Assembly: GCA_033065855.1 (NCBI GenBank)
Contig: JAVXUO010002587.1
Span: 248,001 to 312,000, forward strand
DNA: 64,000 nucleotides
DNA from: Escallonia rubra
Lineage: Eukaryota; Streptophyta; Magnoliopsida; Escalloniales; Escalloniaceae
Direction: 5' to 3'
This document shows positions 23,966 through 35,693 of this stretch, piece by piece. Numbering within the stretch: the first letter of the stretch is position 1; each line of letters begins with the position of its first letter. Under the pieces are notes generated by a model that searched no databases, was not told the DNA's origin, and saw only the letters and a program-made list of their open reading frames with translations. The position numbers were made by a program, and so were the translations under genes.

Positions 23966-26144
23966 ACCAATTCATTGGTTAGTCTCGAGTATATCACCTT
24001 ATACTATATCAAAACCATAATTGGGAAATGGACAAAACTTAAATCTGGAATAAGAGCATGATTTTGTATCTGGCATTTCTAGGAATGGGCATCACCTAGA
24101 AAGCAACCCAAAAACCTGAGTGTTGGCCATGATCCACATTTTTGTCAACCCACACCGGCATTTCTGCTCATATCTGCATAATGGCCACTGTAGGTCAGTA
24201 AGTTCCTTGACAAATGATATCTAGAGCTGATAGGTTCAGCTATTTAGAATATGCATCAACTGTTCATTGCAAGTCTAGTGTGCAGCAATTAAGCCAGGCA
24301 CAAATGCCAACCATGCTCTCATTTGCATTACCATACTTCTAAGATGCTAAACTTGTATGGCTAAACTGGAAATGTCTGGGGCATAAAAGATTTAGCATCA
24401 CCTGCAAGAAAATATATGCTTCAATACCTGAGGTTGATGCCAAGATTGAAACCAGTCTAAATAGATAAACTGAAGGAAAAATGTTATACCGAGTGTAAGC
24501 GAGTTTTGGATGGTTATTTGAGAAATACAAAGACACTAAAGATCTAAGCAACATGTAATTTCGACTATTTATCAGACCAGCTCTACAGAAGTGATACGAG
24601 TCTTAATATTGTATAAGCCCAATTAAAAGCATCAAAAACATTTGCCGCCGACATAACAAGATTTGCGTCTTTAAATGATAATGTCTTCTGATCCAAACTT
24701 TCATTTTCAGTCGGCGATGGATAACAGGCGAAAAAAGCCCTTAATACGGGGGGCATACATATCAAGTGCGAAAACGAGAGACAAGGAAGGAAAATAGAAA
24801 ATCAATCAATCTACCAATAACACAAACTATTTTGGAGGAGGCTAAATTTGGAGAATGGAATGAGAAAAGATGGAGCAACACAAAACAAAATGACGCTCCT
24901 GACAAACATATATAGGAACGAAGACGGGATTCCACCGGAGACTTTATCTTGCCAGTAACACTAAGTTGCATCAACCATGTTGCGTTAATGGTTTAGAGAG
25001 ATCTTATCTGGGAACCATATGTAAGTATTTCCTGTAATGCATAGGGTTGATGACCATCACAAGTGGCTTATAATACAGATGAGGGAGAGTCTATTGGCCG
25101 TGGGGGAAAGATCGGAACAAGAGAGAGAGGTGGTGTAAATTCTATTAGCACTTAAAAGATTAATTCTTGCGAGAAATAGACTAAATGTTTAAAACTTTAT
25201 GTAAAAGAATAATTACTACCATGGCACCGCAACAATTAAAGAGTAAAACCACCTCCACCGCATTAGGGCCACCATCATAACCACTGTCTTCCTTTTGCCA
25301 CCACCACAATGCCACAGCGTAGCTGCCACCACTATCACCACCATAGCTACCACCAACACCACCACAATCACGAGAATGTCGGCAACTCTACCACACCATC
25401 GTCGTCGCTGCCACTGCTTCTTGCATGTCTACCAAAACCATCTCTACATCTACCACAGTATGATCGCCACCTTTATCGTCATGCCCCCAACCGTTGCCAC
25501 CTCCACAATTTACAAAACCACATCTTCAAGCACCACTGCTGCCACCATCATCATTACCTTTTACATTGGCACCACCACCACCACCAATATAACCAACAAA
25601 ATTTTGACAATAAAAATTTTAGATACATACATAGATGTTTAACTCTAGTAAGACGGATAAATTTGTACGATAGAATAATTTTTAGATTATGTTTTGGTTG
25701 ACCAAACAAGTTAACTTTTTTTTTTTTGTGGTAAAGATTTAATTGCTTAAACCTTTCAGTTTTATAAATTCAGCACTTAAGTTAAAATTCAGTTTTATCA
25801 AACAGCCCCTTACTCTCTTTTATACGAGGGTTATAGCTTTGTCTAGAAAACCAAATAATCTTTCATCAATTTACTTTTGCATTGCGAGTTGAGCAGATTA
25901 TTTACGTCTTTAGTTATGCTAAAGTATGATATATATTAGTGGGCTCACTCGATATCTAATAGCTTAAGTTTTTACATCAGTGGTAACTTATAATGGCATC
26001 GCAAGTCTGATTTGGCATAAACTTGAATTCGATTTTTCGGCTTCCATATTTGATTTTCCTTTATCAAATTGCAATTGCACTCTATTTATTATTGCATTAG
26101 GAGGTTGTATACTTTGATTTGTCTCTCTATGTGAAATCATCACA
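23966..26144. other. Intergenic DNA
   Basis: No gene is supported. A CCACCAC-type low-complexity stretch at about 25240-25590 generates histidine/threonine-rich frames. Fragments of the dispersed LTR-like repeat occur near 25930-26020. The rest is unremarkable. Confidence 0.5.
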
Positions 26145-27064
26145 ATCCACTGCTTTTATCTTTCGTATGTAGAGCTCCTCTCCTAACATCTGTAAAATAA
26201 AAGCAAATTTAGGAATGTATGTGAGAAACTCCACCAATTCACTTTAGCAGTGTGAGTTCTCCCATGAAGCATTAGTAGTAAGTTGGATGACGAATCTATT
26301 GAGGTCTTATCTTGGCATTGTAAGCAGATTACACAAGTTCAATGATAGTTCGCACTGTGCACCTATAGATTTAGGTGTTAACTTTGCTTCCTAGCTACAG
26401 TTTATATCACTAAGATCAACTCAACTTAACTAGCAATACCAATTAGCAGAAACATTTACGAAAGCGTGTGTATTGCAGGCAATGGACTGGTCTGAGACTT
26501 TGAGCCACTGCTATCAAGTTCAAGTTACTGTAATTTGGGATTCAAATTGATCGAATTGAATAAGTTACAGTGCTAATTGCAGAGCTAAAGGCTAAATCCA
26601 GGCGGGTATGCTGGTGAACTCCCAGGGTGTGCATACATAGAAATGGTGATGGGACAAAAAAAATTTCTACTGGGACTTGGGAATGAGAACTGGCAACTCC
26701 TATGGCTAGTCTGCAGAATGAGATCAGAGTCTAAGTTGATGAGGATGGTGTAGTCTCATTTGATGATTCTGTAGGCTGTGATAGCCAGTTAAGCCTCATA
26801 AAAGTAGCAGGCATAGGTCTCACAGACTAAAAGGTTTGGCTCTGGTATAGTTCACCATTCAATGATGATGGTCACGGTGAAAAGAACGCCCTTTAGTCCC
26901 CTTTGATTTGACGATACACTTGTGTGAAAGCTTCAGATCACAAATCTGGGTGCAATTCTCGAGAATGGGTACTTTATCTCCATCTGATTTGACAGAAATT
27001 GGTCAGATATGAAGCGGATAATTAGGTGCCTGAACCGTCTCTTCAGACTAAGTTTCAACCAAGT

Positions 27065-27075
27065 TCCCACATTGG
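27065..27075 (+). promoter_or_regulatory. U6 upstream sequence element (USE)
   Basis: TCCCACATTGG matches the plant snRNA USE consensus RTCCCACATCG apart from one internal base and the leading purine. It sits 24 nt upstream of the TATA box at 27100 and about 64 nt upstream of the U6 start. This spacing is typical of Pol III-transcribed plant snRNA genes; Pol II snRNA genes have about one more helical turn. Confidence 0.9.
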
Positions 27076-27099
27076 ACAGAAGCTGAACCAAAGAAGCGT

Positions 27100-27105
27100 T
27101 TATAA
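27100..27105 (+). promoter_or_regulatory. U6 TATA box
   Basis: TTATAA (within TTTATAA) lies 29 nt upstream of the first U6 nucleotide at 27129, as expected for a plant U6 promoter. Confidence 0.9.
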
Positions 27106-27128
27106 CCTGCGGCTCACGTGATAGGAGT

Positions 27129-27148
27129 GTCCCCTCGGGGACATCCGA

Positions 27149-27180
<32 letters not shown>

Positions 27181-27230
27181 GGCCCCTGCGCAAGGATGAC
27201 ACGCACAAATCGAGAAATGGTCCAAATTTT
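27129..27230 (+). ncRNA. U6: U6 spliceosomal snRNA, copy 1
   Basis: The sequence is the plant U6 snRNA from the 5' stem-loop (GTCCCCTCGGGGACATCCG) through the ACAGAGA box that pairs with the 5' splice site, AGATTAGCATGGCCCCTGCG with the catalytic AGC triad region, to GGTCCAAATTTT. U6 forms the catalytic core of the spliceosome with U2. A run of Ts from about 27227 supplies the Pol III terminator. USE and TATA are in canonical positions, so the gene should be active. It lies head-to-tail upstream of TAF7. It differs from the usual plant 5' stem only by a C in place of one T in the loop region. Confidence 0.95.
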
Positions 27231-27235
27231 TTTTT
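27227..27235 (+). terminator. Pol III oligo-T terminator of U6
   Basis: A run of nine Ts immediately follows the conserved TCCAAA end of U6. Confidence 0.85.
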
Positions 27236-27897
27236 CTTTCTTCCCCATTCTGCCCTTGCTGTTTAGGACCGAAATGACTTAACTGCCCCAACGTTTCCTA
27301 TGCTTGCCCCGAAATACCCCCTCCCGCGAGCCCACCTGCGGCTGCTCCTCTTCCTTTATGATCTTCTAAAATCTGTTCAATTGCGAAGTAAAATTTTCCC
27401 AAAATCTAGGGTACGGGCGAGGTTGCTTCTTCGCTCTCTTTGATTATCGGTAAAGCAGGTAATAATTGGCAGTTTTGTTTTGAAATATTGAGTACATCAG
27501 CTAGAGAGAAGATGCTTGGTTGCTGTATACAGCTCGCCTCCCATGGCATCGACATAATTTCAGCTATATGAAGGAGATTTAGTCACCAATCAAGGCATTT
27601 AGGGTGCCAAATTGCCAGTAATTCGAATCTCCTCCGACCATATTGCTTGCCCGGGGATAGTGTTCCCACCAAACAACATTGGGTTTCGGCAAAGATAGGA
27701 AACTAAGCAAGCTCTTTCTTTTATGGCGGATTAGGTGTTTTTTACCTTTTTGCTTCATGACCGAAAGCTTTTCCGGTTGTACAGCTGTTAGGCCTATAAC
27801 GCTTTAGTTGAATTGAGGTATGTTGCTGTACGAATATTGAAGTGTTATGCTTTGATGCATCTTCTTAGCCATATTTGGTATCTTCTTGTCTACAGCC

Positions 27898-28428
27898 ATG
27901 GAGGAGCAGTTTATACTCAGGGTACCACCCTCTCTTGCCGGGAGGATAGAAGACCTTCTGAATTCTGAGAATTCCTCGTCCTTAGAAGACAAATCACTTG
28001 ACCTGAGTTTTTCAGCGGATGGGAGGAGTGGCACATTTGTCATAGGCGGCGACCGTTTCTCGGCGTCGCTCTTGGATCTTCCATGCGTCGTGGAATCATA
28101 CAAGACTTATGATGATAGTGTGCTGATCAAAACTGCAGACATCGGTCAAATGATTATGGTGAGAGAAAATGAGGGTGATAGTGTTCCTCCTGGCGTGGTG
28201 GAATATCGGCATGGGCTCACCCCTCCAACCAGGGATGCTCGAAGGCGAAGATTTCGTAGGGAGCCAGACCTGAATCCTGAAGTTGTGCGGCGGGTTGAGA
28301 AAGATTTGCTTGAAGAAGGTAAGAAAGCTGCACCGACACCTTCGGTTAAGGCGGATGTTTCAGAGGTTGGAACAAATGCTGGGGAGCCTGAAAGAAGCGA
28401 TTCCGAAGAGTCGGATTATTCAATCTGA
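27898..28428 (+). CDS. TAF7: TFIID subunit 7 (TAF7 / TAFII55 family)
   Basis: This 176-residue protein starts MEEQFILRVPPSLAGRIEDL, which matches the TAFII55 N-terminal domain of plant TAF7. Next come a stretch with GTFVIGGDRFSASLLDLPCVVESYKT (conserved core, about residues 48-75) and TADIGQMIMV. The segment VPPGVVEYRHGLTPPTRDARRRRF then leads to the basic end of the domain. The C-terminus is acidic and serine-rich (SDSEESDYSI). TAF7 sits in the TFIID general transcription factor in the nucleus and, from studies in other eukaryotes, restrains TAF1 activity. The coding region is a single exon. TTGTCTACAG just before CCATGG looks like a splice acceptor, and AAAGCAG/GTAATAAT near 27458 looks like a donor, so a 5'UTR intron of about 440 bp is likely. 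The start was chosen at the family-conserved MEEQ. It is slightly shorter than the ~200-residue Arabidopsis protein. A broken copy lies at 44596-45043. Confidence 0.93.
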   Translation: MEEQFILRVPPSLAGRIEDLLNSENSSSLEDKSLDLSFSADGRSGTFVIGGDRFSASLLDLPCVVESYKTYDDSVLIKTADIGQMIMVRENEGDSVPPGVVEYRHGLTPPTRDARRRRFRREPDLNPEVVRRVEKDLLEEGKKAAPTPSVKADVSEVGTNAGEPERSDSEESDYSI

Positions 28429-28826
28429 TTTGAAAGGTACGATGCCTATGAAATCAATTACTCCAGTGTATACTTTTGAATGCTGGTGCTTTGATCTGTG
28501 AATTCAGTTGTGTTGTGCCCCTTAAAGTTTAGTGGTCTCCCTTTGTCCTCCACTGGTATCTGGCAATCGTCATTGGCTTTTAGTGTTTCAGGGGCCTGAT
28601 TGTGCATGAGGTTGACTAATTGGTACCACTTGTTTCACAAGATCATAAGTTACTTAGAAACACTTTCTAATGATAGCTGATGCTAAATACAGCTCAATGT
28701 TACATGTCTGAGAACCCATGTGTACGAGGTATCAGTTTTGTCATAAAATCCTATGACCAAGTAGAATTTTTCGTCATCTTGGCACGAGCTTCAACTTAGT
28801 GCGAAAGAGCAGACATCACAGTTCTC

Positions 28827-29306
28827 ATCTTCTTGTTTAAGTCAAGAATATATATAAGGATTTGTTTCTGAGACTGAACGTACATGAAGTAGCCAAAAAA
28901 TAAAAGACAACTAAATGGATGACATCCCCATCCAAGTGAACAACTAAAAGAAAACTTAAAAATAAAAACTAACCAACCAGCTAAACAAAACAAAAATAAA
29001 TACAAGATAATACTAACTAAAAATTAGGATAACTAAGCCTAGAACAAGATGATTACTAAGAAAAAAACAACCCATCACAAAACACCAACACACGGGCTAC
29101 CGCAACCCCCCATCTAGACAAGTGTCCTGCCACTGCAACCTGTCCTCGTTCCCCGTAGTAACCACCTTTTCCGGTCATCCCTTGTCTGTTGAAACCCTCA
29201 AAATCAATAGAATCCTTAAAGCAAAACACCAGAAGAAGCTCCTCATAACTCTTGACCAACCACCTGGACTGAAACAGTAAAACCCACTGAAACCACCAGT
29301 CTCACC
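28827..29306. other. Intergenic DNA downstream of TAF7
   Basis: No recognisable feature. The duplicated block ends at 28826, so this is sequence unique to this side. Confidence 0.5.
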
Positions 29307-30025
29307 CAGGGGCGATACCATGATCTTTTTTTTTAGAGGGTACAAAAATTATATCGAATTCACCAAATTTTTTTGGTGAATTCGAAATTGGGCTTGAATT
29401 GAAAAAGCATTGTGTGGGCTTAGGCTTGAAACTGTCTTCATCAAACAGACTGGCCCGCTATTGAAACACTAGTTTTAAGGTAAAGCTGCTAACCACCTGC
29501 AAGGAGACTCGTCGGTCGCCGTTGGTCAGTCCTCCCCGTCAACCGTCGCGGCGTCTTGGGGCTCGATGAGGTCGTCTTTGTCCTTCTAAATCTGGTCGGA
29601 GTGAGTCACGGTCGTCGGTCGGAGTAAGTAAGAGCGTCTCGATACGTTTTCGCCTCGTCACGGCGTCTCGGTGCTCGAATTTCGATGAGGTCGTCTTCGT
29701 CAGTCCGTCATTGTCGTCGGTCGGAGTGAGTCACCGCCTCATCAGTCATGGAGAGAGAGAGACGCTTGCTTCCAAATCTGGTCACAAGCTCACAACTCGT
29801 GCTCGACGCCTTGGCAAGTGGCCGTCAGTCCATTACCGTCGTCGGTCGGAGTAAATCACCACCTCAGCGGTCACAGAGAGAGAGAGAGACTGGTGAGTGG
29901 GGACGGAGTCTCGTGGGACAGGGAGAGAGAACTGAGAGACTGGGTGCAATTCCTGAATTTTTTTCCTTTTCAAAAGTTCAAGGAGTGCACAAGCCCCCCC
30001 TAGTTCCCATGTAGTTCCGCCATTG
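29307..30025. mobile_element. hAT-like element of the CAGTGGCGGAG family
   Basis: It begins CAGGGGCGATACCATG and ends ATGTAGTTCCGCCATTG, whose complement CAATGGCGGAACTACAT pairs with the start. Flanking 8-mers GTCTCACC and CTCTCATC share six bases, consistent with a decayed 8-bp target duplication. Internal DNA contains CGTC/GTCGG-rich repeats (29510-29740) and an AG run at 29873-29890. No transposase is visible. Confidence 0.55.
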
Positions 30026-30893
30026 CTCTCATCGACAGCAAACATTTCCTGTCACCACCGACAACAACCTCCTACAAACACAACCACCGAAACCCCCACC
30101 GTGACCCGTCAACAACGCAATCACCGAAGCCCCACCTTGACCCGTTGCCAGCAAACCTCCTGAAAATGCACCACCGAAGCCCCATTGAGAGCCGTTAGCA
30201 ACGCAACCAACCACCACCTAGAAACGTACCAACCTTTCTAGATCATGGGGGAAAGGGAGAGCATCCCGGGGGGGGGGGGGAGGAATAAGCTATAGATGAA
30301 AAAACCTTGACCTAAACTCACCTCACCTTCTCTAACCCATGGCTGCACAACACCTATAAATCCCGCCCGCGACGAACCAACCCATCGGCGACAATAACTA
30401 CCCCCTAAGCTCGCCACAAACCAATCAAAGAGCTCACCAAGGATTCCAATAGATTAATTCCTCATCAAACCCCAACCCATAACCCACGCCGAAAAAAGAG
30501 GAGAAACAATCGGGTTGATTGCAATTTGGCAACAACGCCGTCGAGCTCCCCTTTGCCATCAAGATCCCCCACTAACCTTAACAACATTTACACTACCTCA
30601 TCACCACTCGCCGGGACAAAAATTGGGAAGAATTGCGCTGTAGCAGGAAGTGAGTGGTTTCGCTATGGCTACTCTCTCTCCCCTCCTCCCACCACTTTTC
30701 CCTTCCCCCCTCAAGTGTTCCTTATCCCAATGTTTTTAGATATCTTGTTCCAACCGTAGTCAGGGCCATGTAATCTTTTTGAAGTTGCAGACTAATAATA
30801 TTTGGGATTCAATATTCAATAAAAAGATGAAGTTGGTGACCTAGACAAAATTGATGTTGGCCCTCGTTCCGTATCCAAACTAAGAGGCCGTTT
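30026..30893. other. Intergenic GC-richer DNA
   Basis: Contains ACC/CAC-rich low complexity and a 13-G run at 30268-30280. The proline-rich frame near 30.5-30.75 kb has no recognised family and is not called. Confidence 0.45.
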
Positions 30894-31262
30894 GAGATTA
30901 ATCAAAATAAGTTTCTAAAATTAACTTTAATCCATTTTAAGCATAATAGATTAAAAGTTGTTAAAAATGTTTGAATAAAAAGGGGATTAAAGTAGCCTTA
31001 GTGTAACAAAATTACCATATAACGTATTCAATCTGAAATTGAGCATTTAATACTCTTTATATGTAAGGATATTTTGGTCAATCTCTTGGTCAAACGTGAT
31101 TAAATCTTAATCAAAGAAAATGAGGATTATGAATTTAATCAGATTTGAACACATTAGAGTAAATTTAATCAATTTACTTTTTTTTTAACCAAACACTTCA
31201 AAACTGATTTAATCTGAATTTAATCAGATTTGACCAATCTAGAATCAATCCCAAACACCCTC
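30894..31262. mobile_element. Tourist-like (PIF/Harbinger) MITE
   Basis: Terminal inverted repeats GAGGCCGTTTGAGATTAATC and, from the right end, GAGGGTGTTTGGGATTGATT match at 15 of 20. They are flanked by TAA on both sides (30891-30893 and 31263-31265), the 3-bp TWA duplication typical of PIF/Harbinger. The element is 369 bp, AT-rich and has no coding capacity. Confidence 0.7.
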
Positions 31263-32298
31263 TAATATATATTTCTAAACATTCTTGACTTCCCCGCCAT
31301 GTCAAGTGACCCTTCTCCCCTCCGTCGTTTTTATCGACGAACTATCCTCCATCTCCCTCTGGTTCTCTAACGCGGCCTTCATTTACCTCCGTTCCATTTA
31401 TCCAAATACTTAAAGTCCTAATGACAATTCACTATTTATTCATTATTATAACAGTGAATCGTCATTAGGGCTTTTATATTCACCCAATTATTAAATGGAA
31501 TTTGGGTACATAAGTGTTGAATTGGAGTGCAATTTCCTAAAAGCTCATGCAGTAGTGTGTAATAATCTCAAACCCCATGTGTATACTGTGTAATTAATCC
31601 TTTTTTGTGAATGCGGTAAGCAAAAGTAAGAGGAAGATTGTGAGGAACCAGACACAATCCTTTATCTTCTATCTCAAACATGGCCTCATGCGTTGCATTT
31701 TTGCCAAATTGAAGAATGAAGAAGGCAACAGTTCGTCCTCGAAGGGCTTGCCACACCGGGTATCTGCTTGCTTTAGTCCAAACGTGCTGTAAGTAATGAT
31801 CAAAAAAGTCTACGGAAAACGAATTAATACCTTAGCTTGAAGGCTTCAGAACTGAAAGCCTCTTTCCTTTCATCGATTGAACTCTAGCATTCTATCTTCT
31901 TGACAAGATCAGGTCTCTGCATAAAAAGAGAGACCTTTTATATACACAATGCCAGGATATGGCAACAAAAACATCTGGCAAAAGTTACAAGGTCTGGCAG
32001 AACACTATGATGGTGTGATCATCTTGATTCCCAGAAACATCTGTTTTGTAGGTGTCCACAGGGAGAAGCTCAACTGCAGCCTAACCGTAGATTCTTCCTC
32101 ATTCAACACATCTGGATGCTAAACCGCCACCATACAGTCATTAGCCAGCTCCGCCTCTGAACGATGATAAAACAAAACAAAGGCTTGCTGCTGAATTGTT
32201 AGAAGAATGTTAGGTCACATTTGGTTACTTGCCCTCCAGAAAAATGTTTGATGAACGACGGGTCCCGCCAAACTTGTCAACCTCTATTCCATGCTTCA
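31263..32298. other. Intergenic and CDKG 3' flank
   Basis: No separate gene is supported. A perfect 8-bp inverted repeat (AGGTCTCT...AGAGACCT, 31911-31936) lies in the likely 3'UTR or downstream region of CDKG and could form a hairpin in the RNA. Confidence 0.5.
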
Positions 32299-34701
32299 TT
32301 AGCAAGAAAATGTCGGCTTAGACATGGGAACAGAATCCTTGTGGAACCAGTCATGATTAAGTGCATCTTCTGCAGTTATTCGCTGCAACAGTAACTGACG
32401 ATTATAAATAACCAGCAAAACATCTTAAAGTGCACGAACAAAGCCATGTGAGATGCAGTTTTAACCCCAATCAAAATTTTACCTTGGCAGGGTCATAAGT
32501 CAAGAGCTTGCTCAGCAAATCAAACCCCTTCTCAGTAATGATAGGAGATCCATAAGACACATAAGAAGGAAACTTCGAACGCAACTGGTTCCTGAAAAGA
32601 CAAAGCAAACATGAAAACTAAGAGCATAGAAAGTCAAGTTCCTCAGCTTTGAGATACAAATTCATTTAACAATACTCACGGTTGCTTGGCAAAAGTAACT
32701 TTGCCTCCCGGCAAATTGGACAACCCTGGCCATGTCATCTCATCTGGTGTGCCAAGAGTTTTAAAAATCTGCAGTAGTAGTAGAAAACACATAAAAGATC
32801 AACCAAGAATTAACTTCCAGATAAAATAATCAAAATGAAGAAACAGTAGTCACCTTGTGCAGCTGTTCAATTTCATTTTTCCCGTCAAACAGGGGTACCT
32901 GGGTTAACATTTCCGCCATTATACAACCGACCGACCACATGTCGATTGCGGTTGAATATTGTTTTGCTCCAAGCAGAAGTTCTGGAGCCCTGCATATAAA
33001 TATTGCACAAATCGATGAGCCTGGCAACAAAATATTAGCGAAAAGAACACCCACATAAATTACTGTCAATCTTAAACAATTTTTGGAAATTTTGAAGTCA
33101 CATTATCAGATAAAACAATCAGTCTAGTTCGTTACCCAAAGTTAGCAACTTGCGATAATAATAAGGCAACAGCATCATATACATGTTGCTGCGCACAAGG
33201 ACGGGCCGTATTCTAAATATGCCGGACCAATAAGGTAGTGAATAAGTGACATAAATGCAACAAGGAAACATCAGACAGCTATGAGTTTTAAACAAAATAC
33301 ATCAAGGTCGGGAACTCACCTATACCAGAGGGTGACCACTAAAGGAGTGTATGGTTTCAACGGCCTTCCATACTGGCGAGATAATCCAAAGTCGCATATT
33401 TTTAGCTCACCATCATTGTTTAGAAGAAGGTTTGATGCCTTCAAATCTCTGTGAAGCACCCAGTTATCATGAAGAAACTTAACACCCTGCAACAGCTGTA
33501 GCATCAGATATTTAACTTCACCTTGACTAAGGCGATGCTTCATATTTGCCATCAGCCCTTTGAGATCATGTTCCATGTACTCCATAACCATATAAACACC
33601 ATCAAAATTAGCATCCATAACAACTTCTCTAACCTCCACAATGGAAGGGTGATTAAGAGACATCAGAAGGTTTATCTCCCTCAAAGATGAGACGGGGAAG
33701 CCTTCGGTGTTTTCTGCCATCTTGACCCTTTTCAGTGCAACAATGTCCCCAGTCTTCTTGTCCTTAGCTCTATACACAACGCCATAAGTGCCCTCATTTA
33801 TTTTGTTAAGTTTCTCGTATTCAAACACGCTTCTACAGCCATGAAGCATGTTTATCCTCCTATATTTGGGGACTGCAGGAGCTTGGATCCCGCAGATGCC
33901 ATCATCTTCAGATTCCAATTCGCTAATACGAGCAACATCACAACACTTATCATCAGTCTCCATAACATCATCATCTTCATTACCCAACCCGTTCGCTGGA
34001 GGGTAGTCTCCACTGGCCGAAGAACCTGCTTTTTCAGATTCATCTTCAGTGCCTTCTCTCAAGAACTCACCACTCTCAGGACTGGAAATGTTACTTTCTG
34101 ATGATATCTGCAATGAGGCCCACTTTGATGTTGCTATGTTTGGCTCCTCACTCCTCACTCTCTCCTCCAACTTATCCACAACATGGTCAATGCTCCTGCA
34201 AACCTTTGAAGTACTCGAAGCAAAATCAGAGCAAGCATCCGTTGTCACGGTTGAGCCTGCCTCAGCTGGAGAAATTTGCAAGCCCCCAATCTGAGTAGCA
34301 CCAACAATATATCCTCCAATCTGTTCATCCAAGATAATATCTGGCAACTGGCTAACTGATTTGGACGCGGACAGCGGTAAAAAAGGAGAACTCCTCGGGA
34401 CAACTCTATTTTTGGATGAGATTCTCACTTCCTTCGCATCCCTCTCGGAGGCAATAGGCGAAATTTTCCTTTTCTTGATAGTTCCATTGTTCTCAAAGGC
34501 GTCAGTGGACCCCCACCTACCATCAGATCCATCCCTCCACCTACGAGCATTGGTCCCACGACCCACAACCTTAGCATCATAAGATCTGTTGGCACTTGCC
34601 TGATGATCATGATAGCCGTTCTTGTATCGATGGCTTTCTCTTTCTTTTCTAGACACATATAAATCTCTTTTTGATGAAACTTGGTACCTCCCTGCCGCCA
34701 T
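32299..34701 (-). CDS. CDKG: Cyclin-dependent kinase, plant CDKG type (PITSLRE/CDK11-like)
   Basis: Five exons: 34701-33320, 32989-32854, 32768-32680, 32591-32483 and 32382-32299. The joined length is 1800 bp (599 residues) and all introns are GT-AG. Residues 1-290 are a basic then Ser/Glu-rich low-complexity extension typical of CDKG/CDK11 proteins. The kinase domain starts near residue 293 with glycine loop [14 protein letters not shown] lysine VALKRV (about 324) and cyclin-binding helix PVSSLREI in the PITSLRE position. The catalytic loop is [11 protein letters not shown] (Asp about 419), followed by DFGLSRQYG (about 437), [14 protein letters not shown], and [10 protein letters not shown]. 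All catalytic residues are present. Plant CDKGs pair with L-type cyclins in the nucleus and act in pre-mRNA splicing, temperature responses and meiotic pairing. The first ATG in frame (MAAGRYQ) was used. A donor CTCCG/GTAAGAC near 35042 suggests a 5'UTR intron. The C-terminus ([11 protein letters not shown]) is shorter than usual. Confidence 0.93.
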
Positions 34702-35677
34702 AATTTTAGTAACAACCAACGAATTTCTTCAGAATTTTTTTTTTCAAATTCAAAACAGAAGTACAAAATTGACACCCTAGACAACAAAATTATAGTTTTC
34801 TAACCCCAGGGCTCAACAAATTCAAGTGTTCTTATTTTCCCCTAATCGAAACCCTAAATTCAAACAATCGTGTATAGCAATCGATTCAAAGATACACTGC
34901 AATATTACAGTACTGTCATGTATAGCAGGATATTATTTGCGAGAAACAAAAAAGTATAAAATTGAGATCAAACGGTGAGATATGCTTCGCCGGGAAGGAA
35001 TTGCTGCCGGAAATCAATCGGGGGTAACGAAAGGTCTTACCGGAGATCGATCAACGGTGGCGGATTGGGGCGATCACCGGGATCTGCAAGGAATTCAACG
35101 ACGCCGGTGAGAAAACGCTCCGATTGTCTGTACGAAAAAAGTATACGACGATTGTTCTGTTCTGCAACGAGTGGCTGAGTTTTATGTCGGTTTTGATATT
35201 TCTTACCAAAAAAAAGAAAGTCGGTTCAAAGGGTGGGGCCCAAGAAAAGGTAAGCTACTTGGACCTATTTTCGGCCCGGCCCAACTTTGTGTCTCCAGGC
35301 TCATCTCATGGAGTTCGAACTGAAGTCTCACTCACTAAGCTTCGACGTGGCCCAAGGCAACTGGGCTAAAACGGACCTCAAAAACAACAAGATTTGAACT
35401 CGTTTTTGTTACGTACGTACCCACCTTAATAACGACAAAAATATAGGTGTGATATTTTATCTAAACCGTGTAGTTCTGGAAGCTTGTCTTAGACATTTTA
35501 CGAAACGTAACAGTAGACTCATTATGTCTTTTTGCTGCTTGCGCTTAGAAATATTTCACAGGCAAAAGAATATGTTTGTTCCCTATGTTACCAATAAGTA
35601 TTTTGCAAATTGTCAAAAATGGCGTGCGAAAACAAAGTTCCTGATAATAGTGAGATAGAGTGCAACAAAGGCAAATT
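34702..35677. other. CDKG 5' leader and promoter region
   Basis: It contains the probable 5'UTR of CDKG on the minus strand, with a likely leader intron from about 35042 (donor GTAAGA) to about 34778 (acceptor TTGTTGTCTAG). No TATA box was identified with confidence. Beyond 35200 nothing else is recognised. Confidence 0.45.
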
Positions 35678-35693
35678 AAACTTGTTTTGCTTT

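Larger units (their letters stand above)
26145..28826 (+). repeat. Inverted segmental duplication, arm 1 (U6 plus TAF7)
   Basis: This 2.7-kb block reappears in reverse orientation at 44203-46893, separated by 15.4 kb that carry CDKG and malate synthase. From about 26620 to 28826 the copies are near-identical by eye. From 26145 to about 26620 they align only in blocks, and the other arm carries an extra ~100 bp. The right border is sharp: homology ends after GAGCAGACATCACAGTTCTC at 28826, matching 44203. Arm 1 holds the U6 gene and the intact TAF7 gene. Confidence 0.9.

Noticed and set aside
25295-25701. His/Thr-rich frames
   Set aside because: Direct translation of a CCACCAC-type low-complexity tract in two overlapping frames.
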